The notes under the pieces were generated by a model that did no database searches, had not been told where the DNA came from, and saw only the letters and a program-made list of their open reading frames with translations. From positions 55,367-119,366 of the forward strand of contig CAUZCL010000010.1 of assembly GCA_963578475.1 (NCBI GenBank): a stretch of DNA of 64,000 nucleotides, read 5' to 3'. Made by a program: the position numbers and the translations under genes. This DNA comes from SMYC01 sp963578475 (GTDB taxonomy: Bacteria > Acidobacteriota > Vicinamibacteria > Marinacidobacterales > SMYC01). How positions within the stretch are numbered: position 1 is the first letter of the stretch; the number at the start of each line of letters is the position of its first letter. Below, in pieces: positions 26,901-35,840 of this stretch.

Positions 26901-29060
26901 GTGTCCCAGAAATCCAGCAAAGGTGGCCTCCCGCGACTGTCACGGGTAAGGGGCGCCCGCGTCATCGAGCCGGAGCCCCGGCTCGCACCTCTAGCCGACT
27001 CGGGACCAACCGGACGAGAGGTTGCTTGGGCCACGCTCGTCTTCGCCGTGGCCACCGTGCTCCTTAGCTACCCGCTCGCGTTTCACCCGGCCACATTCTC
27101 CCGGCTCGATAACGGCGACGCCCGGCTGAACGCATGGGCCATCTCTTGGGTGGCGCACCAGCTCCTCGAGGATCCGCTCGCGCTGTTCGAAGCCAACACC
27201 TTCTACCCGCTGCCGCACACGCTGGCCTATTCCGAACATCTGACATTACAGGGAATTCTCGCGATCCCGCTTCTGGCGCTGACGGACGATCTCGTACTGA
27301 CAAACAACTTTATCCTGCTCTTCTCGATGTTCGCCTCGGGACTCGGGATGTATTTCTTGGCCTATGCCCTCACGCGCGACCATCTCGCCGCGATTCTCGC
27401 GGGCATCTTCTTTTCGTTCGCTCCGTTCCGATTCAATCGCCTCCCTCACCTCCAAATGCAGCTTTATGCGTTCATCCCTCTGTTTCTCGCAGGGCTGCAC
27501 CGATATGCCGAGACGCATCGGCCTCGCTGGCTCGTCCTCGCAGCCGCGGCGTTTGTGTTGCAAGCGCTGTCAGGCACCTATCTCGGGGCCATCGCCGCGG
27601 TCGCCCTCGGCGTAGCGCTCATAACGCTCTTTCCCTATACCGGTTTGTCGCGCCGCGGATGGGGCTACCTGCTCGCGGCGCTCATCGCCATGGCAGCCGT
27701 GCTCGTACCGTTCGCGCTTCCCTATCTCTGGGTGAACCGCGAGCTCGGCGTCGAGTGGGACCTGTCCGGTCTTGCTTCGCTCTCCGCCACGCCCCAGGCC
27801 TATCTGGCCTCTTCGAGCCATCTCTACCGCACGATCACTGAAGCCTGGACGAGCCCGGAGGGGCGCACCGATTTTCTCTTTCCTGGTTTCACCTTGATTA
27901 TCCTCGGCGGCACGGGCCTCGCGACACTCATCAAGAAAAACGGGCGGCGCGCCATCGGCGTTTGCTACGCGGCCATCTTTCTCACGGGTATCATTTTATC
28001 GCTCGGGCCTGCGACTCCCGTCCATCCGTTTCTCTATGAGCATGTCGTCTTTTTTCGAGGGTTGCGCGCGCTCACGCGCTTCAGCCTTCTGCCGTTATTG
28101 AGCTTGTCGGTATTCTCCGCCTACGGACTCGCGTGGCTTCTCGAAGGTTTCGGCCGTCGCAAAACCGTATTCGGGGCCATCCTTGTCTTCTTCGTGGTGG
28201 AGTCCACCGCGCTCCCTTACCGGCTCGAGCCTCATCGCGATGCGCCGCCGGAAGTCTATAGATGGCTGCGCGATGCCGAGCCGGGTCCGATCGTCGAGCT
28301 TCCGTTCAAAGTAGTCGACACACGTTATATGTTCTGGGCAAGGCATCACAACTTTCGGCCCATGCTGAATGGAGATAGTGGCTTCATCCCAATGTCTCAT
28401 CAATGGCTGAAAGTAGCGCTCGGACGATTCCCCTCCCCCGACGCCATCGCTGCGCTGAGGCACCTCGAAGTGCGCTACGTCGTCCTCCACCTAGGCGCCT
28501 TTCGCAAACCGGCGTTACTGAGGCTACTGAGTGGTATCGAGACGCAACGGGAAGCTCTCCTCCCCGTCCGAGATTTCGGAACCGATATCGTTTTCGAGGT
28601 CGTCCCCAATGCCACTCGATCGAAGCTGAGTGCGGAGGCGGCTGCTGCTCTCGTGAGCGTCCCCGTCTCCGGAAGTATCGCCGCGCTCTTCGACCGCGTC
28701 ACGGCCGAGCCCTTCGAAGCCAAAGAGACGATCCTCGAGCTCGAGGTGGAGCTCGAAGAGCTCACAGAAGTGGCAGGACTCCGCTTTCACTACGGGCCGG
28801 TGCCGCGCACCCCCGTCGTCGCGTTCGAATTGTTCTTTGATGACGCGAATGCCGTTAGTGGACGACCGGGGACGCGCGGCGCCGAGCCACCGGACTGGCC
28901 CGCGGTGGCAGCACTCATCGAAGGCTTGATCGAGACACCTCTGAACGGAACTCAGACGATCTCTCTAGACCCTTTCGAGACAACGCGGCTGAGACTAAAA
29001 CTTCGTGGGGTCGACGGAAGGCCGCCCGCGCTCTCGGAAATCGAAGTACTCACCCGGTGA
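26901..29060 (+). CDS. Polytopic membrane protein, GT-C glycosyltransferase-like
   Basis: The 719 residues start with a short basic tail and then about ten hydrophobic helices from residue 40 to about 460. The first extracytoplasmic loop has SRLDNGDARLNAWAISWVAH and NTFYPLPHTLAYSEHL, the acidic loop pattern expected in GT-C type, polyprenyl-phosphate-sugar-dependent transferases. FFSFAPFRFNRLPHLQMQLY is also characteristic. The last 250 residues are soluble and beta-rich. The GTG at 26901 is used, and no strong ribosome site decides the start. It is divergent from metK and convergent with the GNAT gene. Substrate and acceptor are unknown, and assignment to GT-C is by pattern only. Confidence 0.7.
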   Translation: MSQKSSKGGLPRLSRVRGARVIEPEPRLAPLADSGPTGREVAWATLVFAVATVLLSYPLAFHPATFSRLDNGDARLNAWAISWVAHQLLEDPLALFEANTFYPLPHTLAYSEHLTLQGILAIPLLALTDDLVLTNNFILLFSMFASGLGMYFLAYALTRDHLAAILAGIFFSFAPFRFNRLPHLQMQLYAFIPLFLAGLHRYAETHRPRWLVLAAAAFVLQALSGTYLGAIAAVALGVALITLFPYTGLSRRGWGYLLAALIAMAAVLVPFALPYLWVNRELGVEWDLSGLASLSATPQAYLASSSHLYRTITEAWTSPEGRTDFLFPGFTLIILGGTGLATLIKKNGRRAIGVCYAAIFLTGIILSLGPATPVHPFLYEHVVFFRGLRALTRFSLLPLLSLSVFSAYGLAWLLEGFGRRKTVFGAILVFFVVESTALPYRLEPHRDAPPEVYRWLRDAEPGPIVELPFKVVDTRYMFWARHHNFRPMLNGDSGFIPMSHQWLKVALGRFPSPDAIAALRHLEVRYVVLHLGAFRKPALLRLLSGIETQREALLPVRDFGTDIVFEVVPNATRSKLSAEAAAALVSVPVSGSIAALFDRVTAEPFEAKETILELEVELEELTEVAGLRFHYGPVPRTPVVAFELFFDDANAVSGRPGTRGAEPPDWPAVAALIEGLIETPLNGTQTISLDPFETTRLRLKLRGVDGRPPALSEIEVLTR

Positions 29061-29078
29061 GCGGGCGTTTGGCGTTTC

Positions 29079-30044
29079 TTAGCGCTCCAGGCTGAAGACT
29101 GGAAAGCGACAGGTCGGTTCGAAGCCCAGAGTACGATAGAGGTGCAGGGCGCGAAAATTGTCGCGGCTGACCATGAGCGACAAGGTTCGGATCCCGATCT
29201 CCGCGAGTCGATCGAGAGTATTAGTAAGAAGTAAACGCCCGACGCCTTGCCTCTGAAAGACGGGGTCCACGGCCACTTGAGCAAGGTGGCCATGCCCCTT
29301 GGCGACCTCGGTGACGATCGCAAAGCCAGCGGCGGCATCGGTCGCCGGCTCGCGTGCCACGGTGGAGACTTCGGCCAGAGCTTTCCCGCAGCCGCGCTGG
29401 CGCAAGATATTGTTGAGCAGAAGACGGCAACCGGAGCTCGAACGATAGAGCTCGTTCATCCGAGCGTCCGCGCCACCTCGATGCGCGCGCTCCATCAAAG
29501 CCGCCATCTCGGACATGTTCCACGCCGTCCAGGGAAGCAGCACCACGCGGCTCGAGGGGCCCGCCTCCGGGTGCACGCGCGACACGGTTCGTCGAAGGAA
29601 ATCACGCCAAACAGTTTGAAAGCCCTCGGCTTCGAAGCTTTCCGCGAGCCACGGAGCATCGAAGCAAACGAATTGGGTCTCGATGCGGCGCACTCTGCGG
29701 CGGTAGAAGTCTTCGAGAATCGCATGGAGCATCATGCGTCCGATCTCGGAATCCCGAAAAGCCGGAGAGACGACGAGCCCGGAGATCACGCCACGATCGC
29801 CTTCGACGACGTAATAGGCATAGGCGGCGGTCACGCCATCGCATCGGATAGCTTTGCCGACGAGCCCGCCACGATCGACGGCTCGCTCGAGAGCGGACAT
29901 AGCGGTCGTCACATCCCAGTCGAAACGCTCGCGCCAAAGCCGCGCCTCTCGCTCCCACAGGCTACGTAGCTCGTGAGGCCGAACGCGACACAAGTCCACA
30001 ACTTGTAGATTCGCTGCAGCGCGCTCGGCGATCAGGCTGCTCAT
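29079..30044 (-). CDS. Tandem GNAT acetyltransferase
   Basis: The 321 residues contain two GNAT-like modules. The second is clear, with the acetyl-CoA motif HLAQVAVDPVFQRQGVGRLL and SRDNFRALHLYRTLGFEPTC at the C-terminus. The first (about 50-150: VISGLVVSPAFRDSEIGRMM) has a degenerate loop lacking the Q/RxxGxG pattern, so it may be structural or regulatory. Substrate unknown. The gene is convergent with the GT-C-like gene (18-base gap). Upstream is the tandem 8-bp repeat array. Confidence 0.85.
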   Translation of the reverse strand: MSSLIAERAAANLQVVDLCRVRPHELRSLWEREARLWRERFDWDVTTAMSALERAVDRGGLVGKAIRCDGVTAAYAYYVVEGDRGVISGLVVSPAFRDSEIGRMMLHAILEDFYRRRVRRIETQFVCFDAPWLAESFEAEGFQTVWRDFLRRTVSRVHPEAGPSSRVVLLPWTAWNMSEMAALMERAHRGGADARMNELYRSSSGCRLLLNNILRQRGCGKALAEVSTVAREPATDAAAGFAIVTEVAKGHGHLAQVAVDPVFQRQGVGRLLLTNTLDRLAEIGIRTLSLMVSRDNFRALHLYRTLGFEPTCRFPVFSLER

Positions 30045-30100
30045 GCTCGTCTCGATCTCAGGCTTAGTGTACCGCGATCGACGTTGTCTTATCTAACCTA

Positions 30101-30230
30101 CCGCGGCGCAGCGGCAACCGAAAACGGGAATGGGCACAGAGGCACAGAGGCACAGAGGCACAGAGGCACAGAGGCACAGAGGCACAGAGGCACAGAGGCA
30201 CAGAGGCATAGAACAGAGAAAAGCGACGTT
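30101..30230. repeat. CACAGAG-family element with expanded 8-bp tandem array
   Basis: Nine perfect head-to-tail copies of ggcacaga occupy 30133-30204 and a tenth degenerate one (ggcataga) 30205-30212. The array is embedded in a CACAGAG-family element, with cgcggcgcagcggcaacc upstream and acagagaaaagcgacg downstream, both shared with other copies. This is a plausible slipped-strand hot spot. On the minus strand it reads as Cys-Leu repeats in some frames, but that is not considered coding. Confidence 0.95.
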
Positions 30231-30322
30231 TCAATAACACCAACATTTGCGCGGTCAACGCAAATCCTACCCAATAATTTCATGAGCAAGCGGCGGCCGT
30301 GGTACGATCGTTTGTCGAGACT

Positions 30323-31489
30323 ATGCAAGCCGTGCTCCTCGCCGCGGGACGATCGACCCGCACCTATCCCCTCACCAGCACACGCCCAAAGCCCTTGATC
30401 CCCATTTGGGACAGGCCGCTTCTCGAGCATCAGCTCGGTCAACTGGCCGGTTTGGTCGACGAAGCCATACTCGTGGTGGGTTATCGGCATGAGCAAATCG
30501 AGTCCCATTTCGGAAGCGAGCATCGGGGTATCCGTTTGCGCTACGCCGAGCAAGAAACTCAACGTGGGACCGCCGATGCGCTGCTCACCGCACGTCCCTA
30601 TATCTCCGAGAGAAGCCTCGTGCTCAATGGAGACGATTTTTATCATCACGCCGACCTGGAAACGCTTCTCGAGGGCGGGCGCGGGCTCCTCGTGACCCAG
30701 GCGCCGGACCCTCAAAACCGTGCGGTGGTCCGTTGCGAGCTCGACGCGGTCATCGACATCGTGGAAAAGCCGCTAAATCCTGAGCCGGGCGCGCTCTGCA
30801 GCGTCGGGGGCTATTGCATTGAACATGCCGACTTGAAGCTACTGGACGATCTCCCCTTGAGCCCGCGCGGCGAGCTGGAGCTTCCCGATTTCATCCTGAG
30901 ACTCGTACGCGACTCAAAGGTTCGGCCGCAGCCTATTACCCAGTGGTGGTTGCCTTTGACCTATGGATGGGACGTGCTGACGGCCATTCACCACATCTGG
31001 GCGGACCCGAACCATGCGAAGGATCTGGGTATCGCGGAGACGGGACATGGGGCCTCGAGAGCGCGTATTGTCGACTTCGATTTCGACTCCGCGAGCTTCG
31101 GCGAGGACGTGGGCCTCGAAGGTCCGATCAGACTCGGAGACGGCGTACGGCTCGGAGACGGAGTGCTCCTGGTGGGCCCGACCACGATCGGGGCCGGATG
31201 CTCGATCGGTGACGGCGTTCGCGTCGAAGGCAGCGCTCTTTTCGACAACGTCCATATCGGCGCGGGCGCGACCGTGCTCGACTCGGTGCTCGGCGAGGGC
31301 GTCGAGATCGGCAAGGGGGCGATACTCTCGAGCGCTTCGGGACGCGAGCTCACGATCGACGTCAAAGGAAAGCGCGTGCACCCGAAGCTCGACCGGCTCG
31401 GTGCGGTGGTGGGCGATGGAGCGCGGGTTTCGGACGGAAGCGTGGTTGACGCAGGAAGCTTGATCGACGCTGGGGCTCGGCTAACGTAG
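30323..31489 (+). CDS. Sugar-1-phosphate nucleotidyltransferase with left-handed beta-helix domain
   Basis: The start MQAVLLAAGRSTRTYPLTST is a nucleotidyltransferase signature, followed by RPKPLIPIWDRPLLEHQLGQ, GTADALLTARPYI and the metal-binding SLVLNGDDFYHH. From about residue 250 many hexapeptide repeats (ISLGDGVRLGDGVLLVGPTT-like, GAGCSIGDGVRVEGSALFDN) form a left-handed beta-helix, as in GlmU and bifunctional NTPases. The ATG at 30323 gives the canonical N-terminus, and a GTG at 30299 would add eight residues. It could be a GlmU-type or glucose-1-phosphate thymidylyltransferase-type enzyme for envelope sugars. The acetyl/acyl-acceptor His of GlmU was not recognised, so acetyltransferase activity is doubtful. 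Confidence 0.8.
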   Translation: MQAVLLAAGRSTRTYPLTSTRPKPLIPIWDRPLLEHQLGQLAGLVDEAILVVGYRHEQIESHFGSEHRGIRLRYAEQETQRGTADALLTARPYISERSLVLNGDDFYHHADLETLLEGGRGLLVTQAPDPQNRAVVRCELDAVIDIVEKPLNPEPGALCSVGGYCIEHADLKLLDDLPLSPRGELELPDFILRLVRDSKVRPQPITQWWLPLTYGWDVLTAIHHIWADPNHAKDLGIAETGHGASRARIVDFDFDSASFGEDVGLEGPIRLGDGVRLGDGVLLVGPTTIGAGCSIGDGVRVEGSALFDNVHIGAGATVLDSVLGEGVEIGKGAILSSASGRELTIDVKGKRVHPKLDRLGAVVGDGARVSDGSVVDAGSLIDAGARLT

Positions 31490-32111
31490 CCACCCTTTCG
31501 GATAGCTCTGCCGACGCGCCTCTTCTTCGAGCGCCTTCACCGTCTCCGCGGCGGCCTGTCGTTCATGTTCGGTCTTGCGGATGAGGCGGTGCAAGTGATC
31601 GAGGGATTCGATGACTGTATTCCCGCTCTCGTCGACATATTGGACTCCCTCGACGATTGTGAATACCGTCGAGGGTTTGCTTGCGCTTTGGCGCGGCGGC
31701 CACCCGTTGTTTTGCGGTTTGATAGCGCGCTCGGAAATCGGCTTCGCGTCGGCTGCGCTCGCGGCTCTCATTTTCCCTTACGGCAGATTCAGGATCGTTC
31801 AAGGCGGCGTCGAGGCCTATCGAGCTGCGGCTTCTAGCCCTTTCTGGATCGCCGGCGGCGTCGTTGCGGTTGTCGGGATCGCTTTGGTTGGCGTCGGCAT
31901 CCTTAACGGCACCATCCTCACTTTCCTCGGCATCGGAGTACTCCTCTTCTTCGAAGATCAACTCGCGCGCGGAAACGCCTTTGGCTTTGTTCTCATCACG
32001 GCGCTCACGCTCCTTGCGGGCAAGCTCGCCGAGCGACTGCCCAGGTGAGGCAGAGGCAGACCAGGTAACAAAGAGCACAGCGACAAGAAGAATCAACGCG
32101 ATTCTCGGCAT
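31481..32111 (-). pseudogene. Small exported protein, frameshifted
   Basis: A signal peptide (MPRIALILLVAVLFVTWSAS) starts at 32111, followed by SLGELARKERERRDENKAKG and a charged region, as in a family of small exported proteins I recognise by pattern only. The original frame runs out near 31675. A second frame then continues with VEGVQYVDESGNTVIESLDH and a C-terminal helix ending EEEARRQSYPKGWLR at 31481. Together the two halves look like one protein of about 205 residues. The break coincides with a perfect 9-bp inverted repeat, CCCTCGACG at 31647-31655 and CGTCGAGGG at 31667-31675, which could cause a sequencing or replication error. Confidence 0.7.
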
Positions 32112-32183
32112 AAGGACCCCCTATTTTTTGGCAAGATGCTTGAAATTAGCGTCGCATCTCGGCTCGGTTCTCGCCAGGGTGGC

Positions 32184-35100
32184 TTACGGCTCTCGGGAAA
32201 GCGTCCGAAAATACTCCTCGACGAGATTCCGGTACCCCGCGGGCACTTGGTCCGAGCCCGTGACGTAGAGCTCGCCTTCCGTGAGGCCCTCTAGCTCGCG
32301 CCGTAGCCAGTACTCGAACTGCTTGAGCTCCGTCAAAACCTCTTCTTCGAGCTGCTCGAGACCTAGGGGATTCAAGTAGATCTGCTTTTTATCGAACTCT
32401 TCCATCCGGCGGATGATCTCACCGAGGTCGGGCACGTCGAGCTTCTGGCGCGCGAGGTCCTGCCGTAGGGCCTCGGCATCCGACACTCGCTCGTGGAACT
32501 CACGGCGCAGCTGACGGAGTTCTTCCGTCAAGAATTGTCCAGGCTGGTAGCCACCGCCACCGGTCTGGTCGCCTGGCCCAATCGAGCTCTGCCCAGAGGC
32601 GCCCCCCCGGCTTCCTTGACCCTGTTGACCTTGACCCTGTTGACTTTGCTGCCCGTCTTGACCTTGTTGACCCTCTTGGCCCCGTTGCCCCTCCTGACCT
32701 TCTCGTCCTTGTTGCTGCCCTTCCTGACCCTGCTCTCCGGGCTGTTCACTGCGACGAGCTGGCCGCCCCTGGCCGCGCTGGTCCATCTCGGCCCGTTCGC
32801 TCTGCTCGGCCTCACGGCGCTCCCGGATGCGCTCCGAAAGCGACTCGAGGTTCCGCACGAGGTCGCGCGTCTGGTTGATCGCTTCGACGACTTTGTCCTC
32901 CTCGGACTTAGCGATCGCGTCCCGCGCGTCACCGAGGCGATCGCGTAGCGATTCGATGTCCTCGCCGATGACGGTCTCGAAGTTATCGGCATATTGTCCC
33001 GAGCGTCCCTGAACGACACCCTTGCTGTAGCGGATCTTCTCCTTGAGCTTCGTATCGCGAATCGAGTTGGCCGCCTCTTGAATTTTGCGCGCCGCCTCTT
33101 TTTGTTCGCTACGCGAGTCCCGCGCCATACGATCCAGCTGGGCTTCCAGATTGGCAACCTGTTCAGCAAGCTCGTCCTTGCGCTCGAAGATACGCTGCAA
33201 TCGCTCACCGCTTCCCTGGCCTTGTGCACCGAGCTTAGACACCTCGGACTGGATGCGCTCTTGCTGTGCCTTCAGGCGCTCCACCTGTTCCGCCACATCA
33301 TCCATATCGCGCTCGAGCCGCACCGACCGGTTCTTGTCGAGCAAACGTCGTGCGTCCTTGAGCTTGTCGAGCGCGGCCAGCCCTTCGGCGAGCGCGCCGT
33401 CGTCACCCCTGGCACCCGCGCGCATCATGTCGTTGGCCGCCTGCTCGAGGCGGCGCGCCGTGTCCTTGAGATCAGGAGAAGAATGCTCGCGGGCGAGGCG
33501 CTCGAGCTCGCGCGCGAGCTCTTTGGTCTGCTCAGCAAGCTCGCGCTGGCTCATGCCAGAGCCGCCCCCCATTTGGTTGCGGAGGCGGCTAGCCTGTCGG
33601 CGCATCCGCTCGTTCTCCTGCTGCTGGCGGCGCGCAAGCTCTTGCAACCGCTGCAGCGCTTCATCGACTTCGTTGTCGACACTCTGCCGCTGTCCGCGCT
33701 GCACCATCTCGTATTGATTCCGGAGCTTGTCGAGCTCGAGCTCGAAGAGATCCGCGAGGTCCTCGGCGCTTGCGGCCTGACCGCCGCCACCACCGCCACC
33801 CTGTTGGAAGGAGACCTGCACTTCGCGAAAAAAGGCATCGGCCCGCTGCAGGTGTTGTAGCGCCCGCTGCTCGAACGGCATCGCTTCGTCCGGGTCTTTG
33901 ACCGCCAAGCTCTCCTCGGCCAAGCCCATCTCATCGATGGCCTTTTTCAAAGACTCGCTGATGGTCACGAAATCACTATCCACAGCGGTAATGCCGCGAT
34001 TGCCCATGCGGCGCAGCAAGTTGGTAACTTGATCCCGAAGCCGGCCCTGCATGAGCGCTATCGTTGTGAGATTTTCTTCCCAGTCCCTCTTTTTGTACTT
34101 GGCTTTGTCGCGAATGAGCTTGAACGTCGCTGCCACGATCTCGCGCTGACGCAGGGACAACGTGCCTTCCATACCGCCGCCACCTCCGCCCTGCATCCCG
34201 CCTTGCGCTTGACGATATTGGCGATCGAAGGGCCGCGCTTCGATGAAATAGATGTCCGTCATCGCCACTTGTGTGCCGCCGACATCTTTGGCGCGCGCGT
34301 AATAGGAAATGAAATCGCCTGGCTGAAGCTCGTAATCTTCGAGGAAGAATGTGTAGCCCGCGATCATTTCTTTCTTCCCGCGTCCGTCATAAAGCGCGAC
34401 GATCTGCTCTTCGCCCCCATTCACCGAAAAGACGAGCTCGAGGCGGCGCAGGCCGTAATCGTCTTCGCCTTTGATCTCGGTGAACACTTCCTCGATCGGA
34501 TTCACTTTCGAATCCCTGCCGGGTTTCACGATCGTCACTGAAGGAGGCTGATCCGACAGAAGCTCGATGGCGTAGTCGGGAGATGCCGGCTGCAACGTTT
34601 CGTCGAAAGATTCGAGATCGATGCGATAGAAGCCGTCCTCGACGAGCTCGAGCGTCACCGACAAATTGCCATCCGGGCCGAGCTGGAGCGGCACCGGATC
34701 CTTCTCTTCAACCGCGAGCACGCCACCGGCGACGCGGACCGTCGGAACTATACTCAGATGGACTTTGGTTCCTCGAAGCGCAGCGATGTCGCCCCCGTCC
34801 TCCACGCGCTGCGGAGAGAGCCCGGTATAGCTCGGGAACTCGTATTCGAGATCGATTTGCCGCACGTAAGGCAGATCCGAGACATCCACGCGAAATAAAT
34901 CCGACCGCACGCCATGGGCCTCGACGTAATATTCCGTCGGCTCCTCGAGATCGAAGAGCATGAACGAATAGAGTCCCGTCTCATCGTCAAAGCTCATTGG
35001 TAGACGGCGCCACTCGTCCTCACCTTCGCTCTTCACGGCGATATCCGACTCTTCAGCATCGAACCCCCGAAGCTCCGCGGTCACGAGTTGATAGGCGCCG

Positions 35101-35753
35101 CGCGCAACGCCGACGTCACCTGGCTCGACAGCGATCAAGTAAGGACTCGCCGCTTGGGCGCTTCTCATCGGGTTGAGAAGAAGCCCCGCACCGTAGCGCA
35201 AGAAGCCCGGACTGAGCAGGACCGCAATCATTCCGCCAACCGCCGCGGCTAGGAACACAGCTGAGCTCTTCTTCAGACCATCTTGATCGACCCCATGCCC
35301 GTAATCGATAGACTCACAGCGCTCCACCGTTTGCTCGACGAGCTTCTCGATGAGGGCGGGCGACACGCTCGCATTGGCCTTCTTCGTCCCGCCCTCGAAA
35401 TTCTCGAAACCGCCCACTTCGAGCGCACTCGAGAGGGCCTCTTTCAAGGACGGATCGTGTTCTTCGATATAGAGTGCGACTCGTTCGTTAGTGACGCGCT
35501 TCGCGAGAGGGCGGACAAGGAACCGCAAAGTGAGCCCGACGAGCGCTATATAAGTAAAGATGCGGAAGAGCCCGACGGACCACGCGCTATAGCGGAAATA
35601 TTCCATCCCGTAAGCGGAGATGGCGAAGGCCACGAGCCCGAACAGAAGAAGAAAGGCGATGCCTTTGACCGTGTTCCGGATACGCCAACGGCTTCTTACG
35701 TAGCGGATGACTCGAAGTAATTGCGGGTAGCCCGACGTTTCGAAAATTTCCAT
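32184..35753 (-). CDS. DUF4175-family membrane protein with long coiled coil
   Basis: The 1189 residues start with two membrane helices (about 31-50 and 62-82) and a third near 158-178. An Ig-like/beta region (about 190-510) follows, and then a very long helical, charged section with ELERLAREHSSPDLKDTARR and QQERIQSEVSKL. Near residues 998-1064 is a Gln/Gly/Glu-rich low-complexity tract (EQGQEGQQQGREGQEG). The overall plan matches the DUF4175 family, whose function is unknown and which often adjoins MoxR/DUF58/VWA genes. It is the last gene of the large minus-strand locus, 87 bases after the BatA-like gene, and begins ATGGAAATTTTCG. Confidence 0.85.
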   Translation of the reverse strand: MEIFETSGYPQLLRVIRYVRSRWRIRNTVKGIAFLLLFGLVAFAISAYGMEYFRYSAWSVGLFRIFTYIALVGLTLRFLVRPLAKRVTNERVALYIEEHDPSLKEALSSALEVGGFENFEGGTKKANASVSPALIEKLVEQTVERCESIDYGHGVDQDGLKKSSAVFLAAAVGGMIAVLLSPGFLRYGAGLLLNPMRSAQAASPYLIAVEPGDVGVARGAYQLVTAELRGFDAEESDIAVKSEGEDEWRRLPMSFDDETGLYSFMLFDLEEPTEYYVEAHGVRSDLFRVDVSDLPYVRQIDLEYEFPSYTGLSPQRVEDGGDIAALRGTKVHLSIVPTVRVAGGVLAVEEKDPVPLQLGPDGNLSVTLELVEDGFYRIDLESFDETLQPASPDYAIELLSDQPPSVTIVKPGRDSKVNPIEEVFTEIKGEDDYGLRRLELVFSVNGGEEQIVALYDGRGKKEMIAGYTFFLEDYELQPGDFISYYARAKDVGGTQVAMTDIYFIEARPFDRQYRQAQGGMQGGGGGGMEGTLSLRQREIVAATFKLIRDKAKYKKRDWEENLTTIALMQGRLRDQVTNLLRRMGNRGITAVDSDFVTISESLKKAIDEMGLAEESLAVKDPDEAMPFEQRALQHLQRADAFFREVQVSFQQGGGGGGGQAASAEDLADLFELELDKLRNQYEMVQRGQRQSVDNEVDEALQRLQELARRQQQENERMRRQASRLRNQMGGGSGMSQRELAEQTKELARELERLAREHSSPDLKDTARRLEQAANDMMRAGARGDDGALAEGLAALDKLKDARRLLDKNRSVRLERDMDDVAEQVERLKAQQERIQSEVSKLGAQGQGSGERLQRIFERKDELAEQVANLEAQLDRMARDSRSEQKEAARKIQEAANSIRDTKLKEKIRYSKGVVQGRSGQYADNFETVIGEDIESLRDRLGDARDAIAKSEEDKVVEAINQTRDLVRNLESLSERIRERREAEQSERAEMDQRGQGRPARRSEQPGEQGQEGQQQGREGQEGQRGQEGQQGQDGQQSQQGQGQQGQGSRGGASGQSSIGPGDQTGGGGYQPGQFLTEELRQLRREFHERVSDAEALRQDLARQKLDVPDLGEIIRRMEEFDKKQIYLNPLGLEQLEEEVLTELKQFEYWLRRELEGLTEGELYVTGSDQVPAGYRNLVEEYFRTLSREP

Positions 35754-35840
35754 TGCCTAAGCTCCGAAAATTCATCTAGCTGTTCGTGCCCAAAGTTCGC
35801 CCCTCGGGCGCTTCACGCTTACTTACTAGTATAGCTCGGC

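Noticed and set aside
30133..30212. Possible CRISPR-like array
   Set aside because: The units are 8 bp with no spacers and no cas genes are in the window.
30098..30715. Minus-strand ORF with LCASVPLC repeats
   Set aside because: It is the translated tandem array and the antisense of the nucleotidyltransferase gene.
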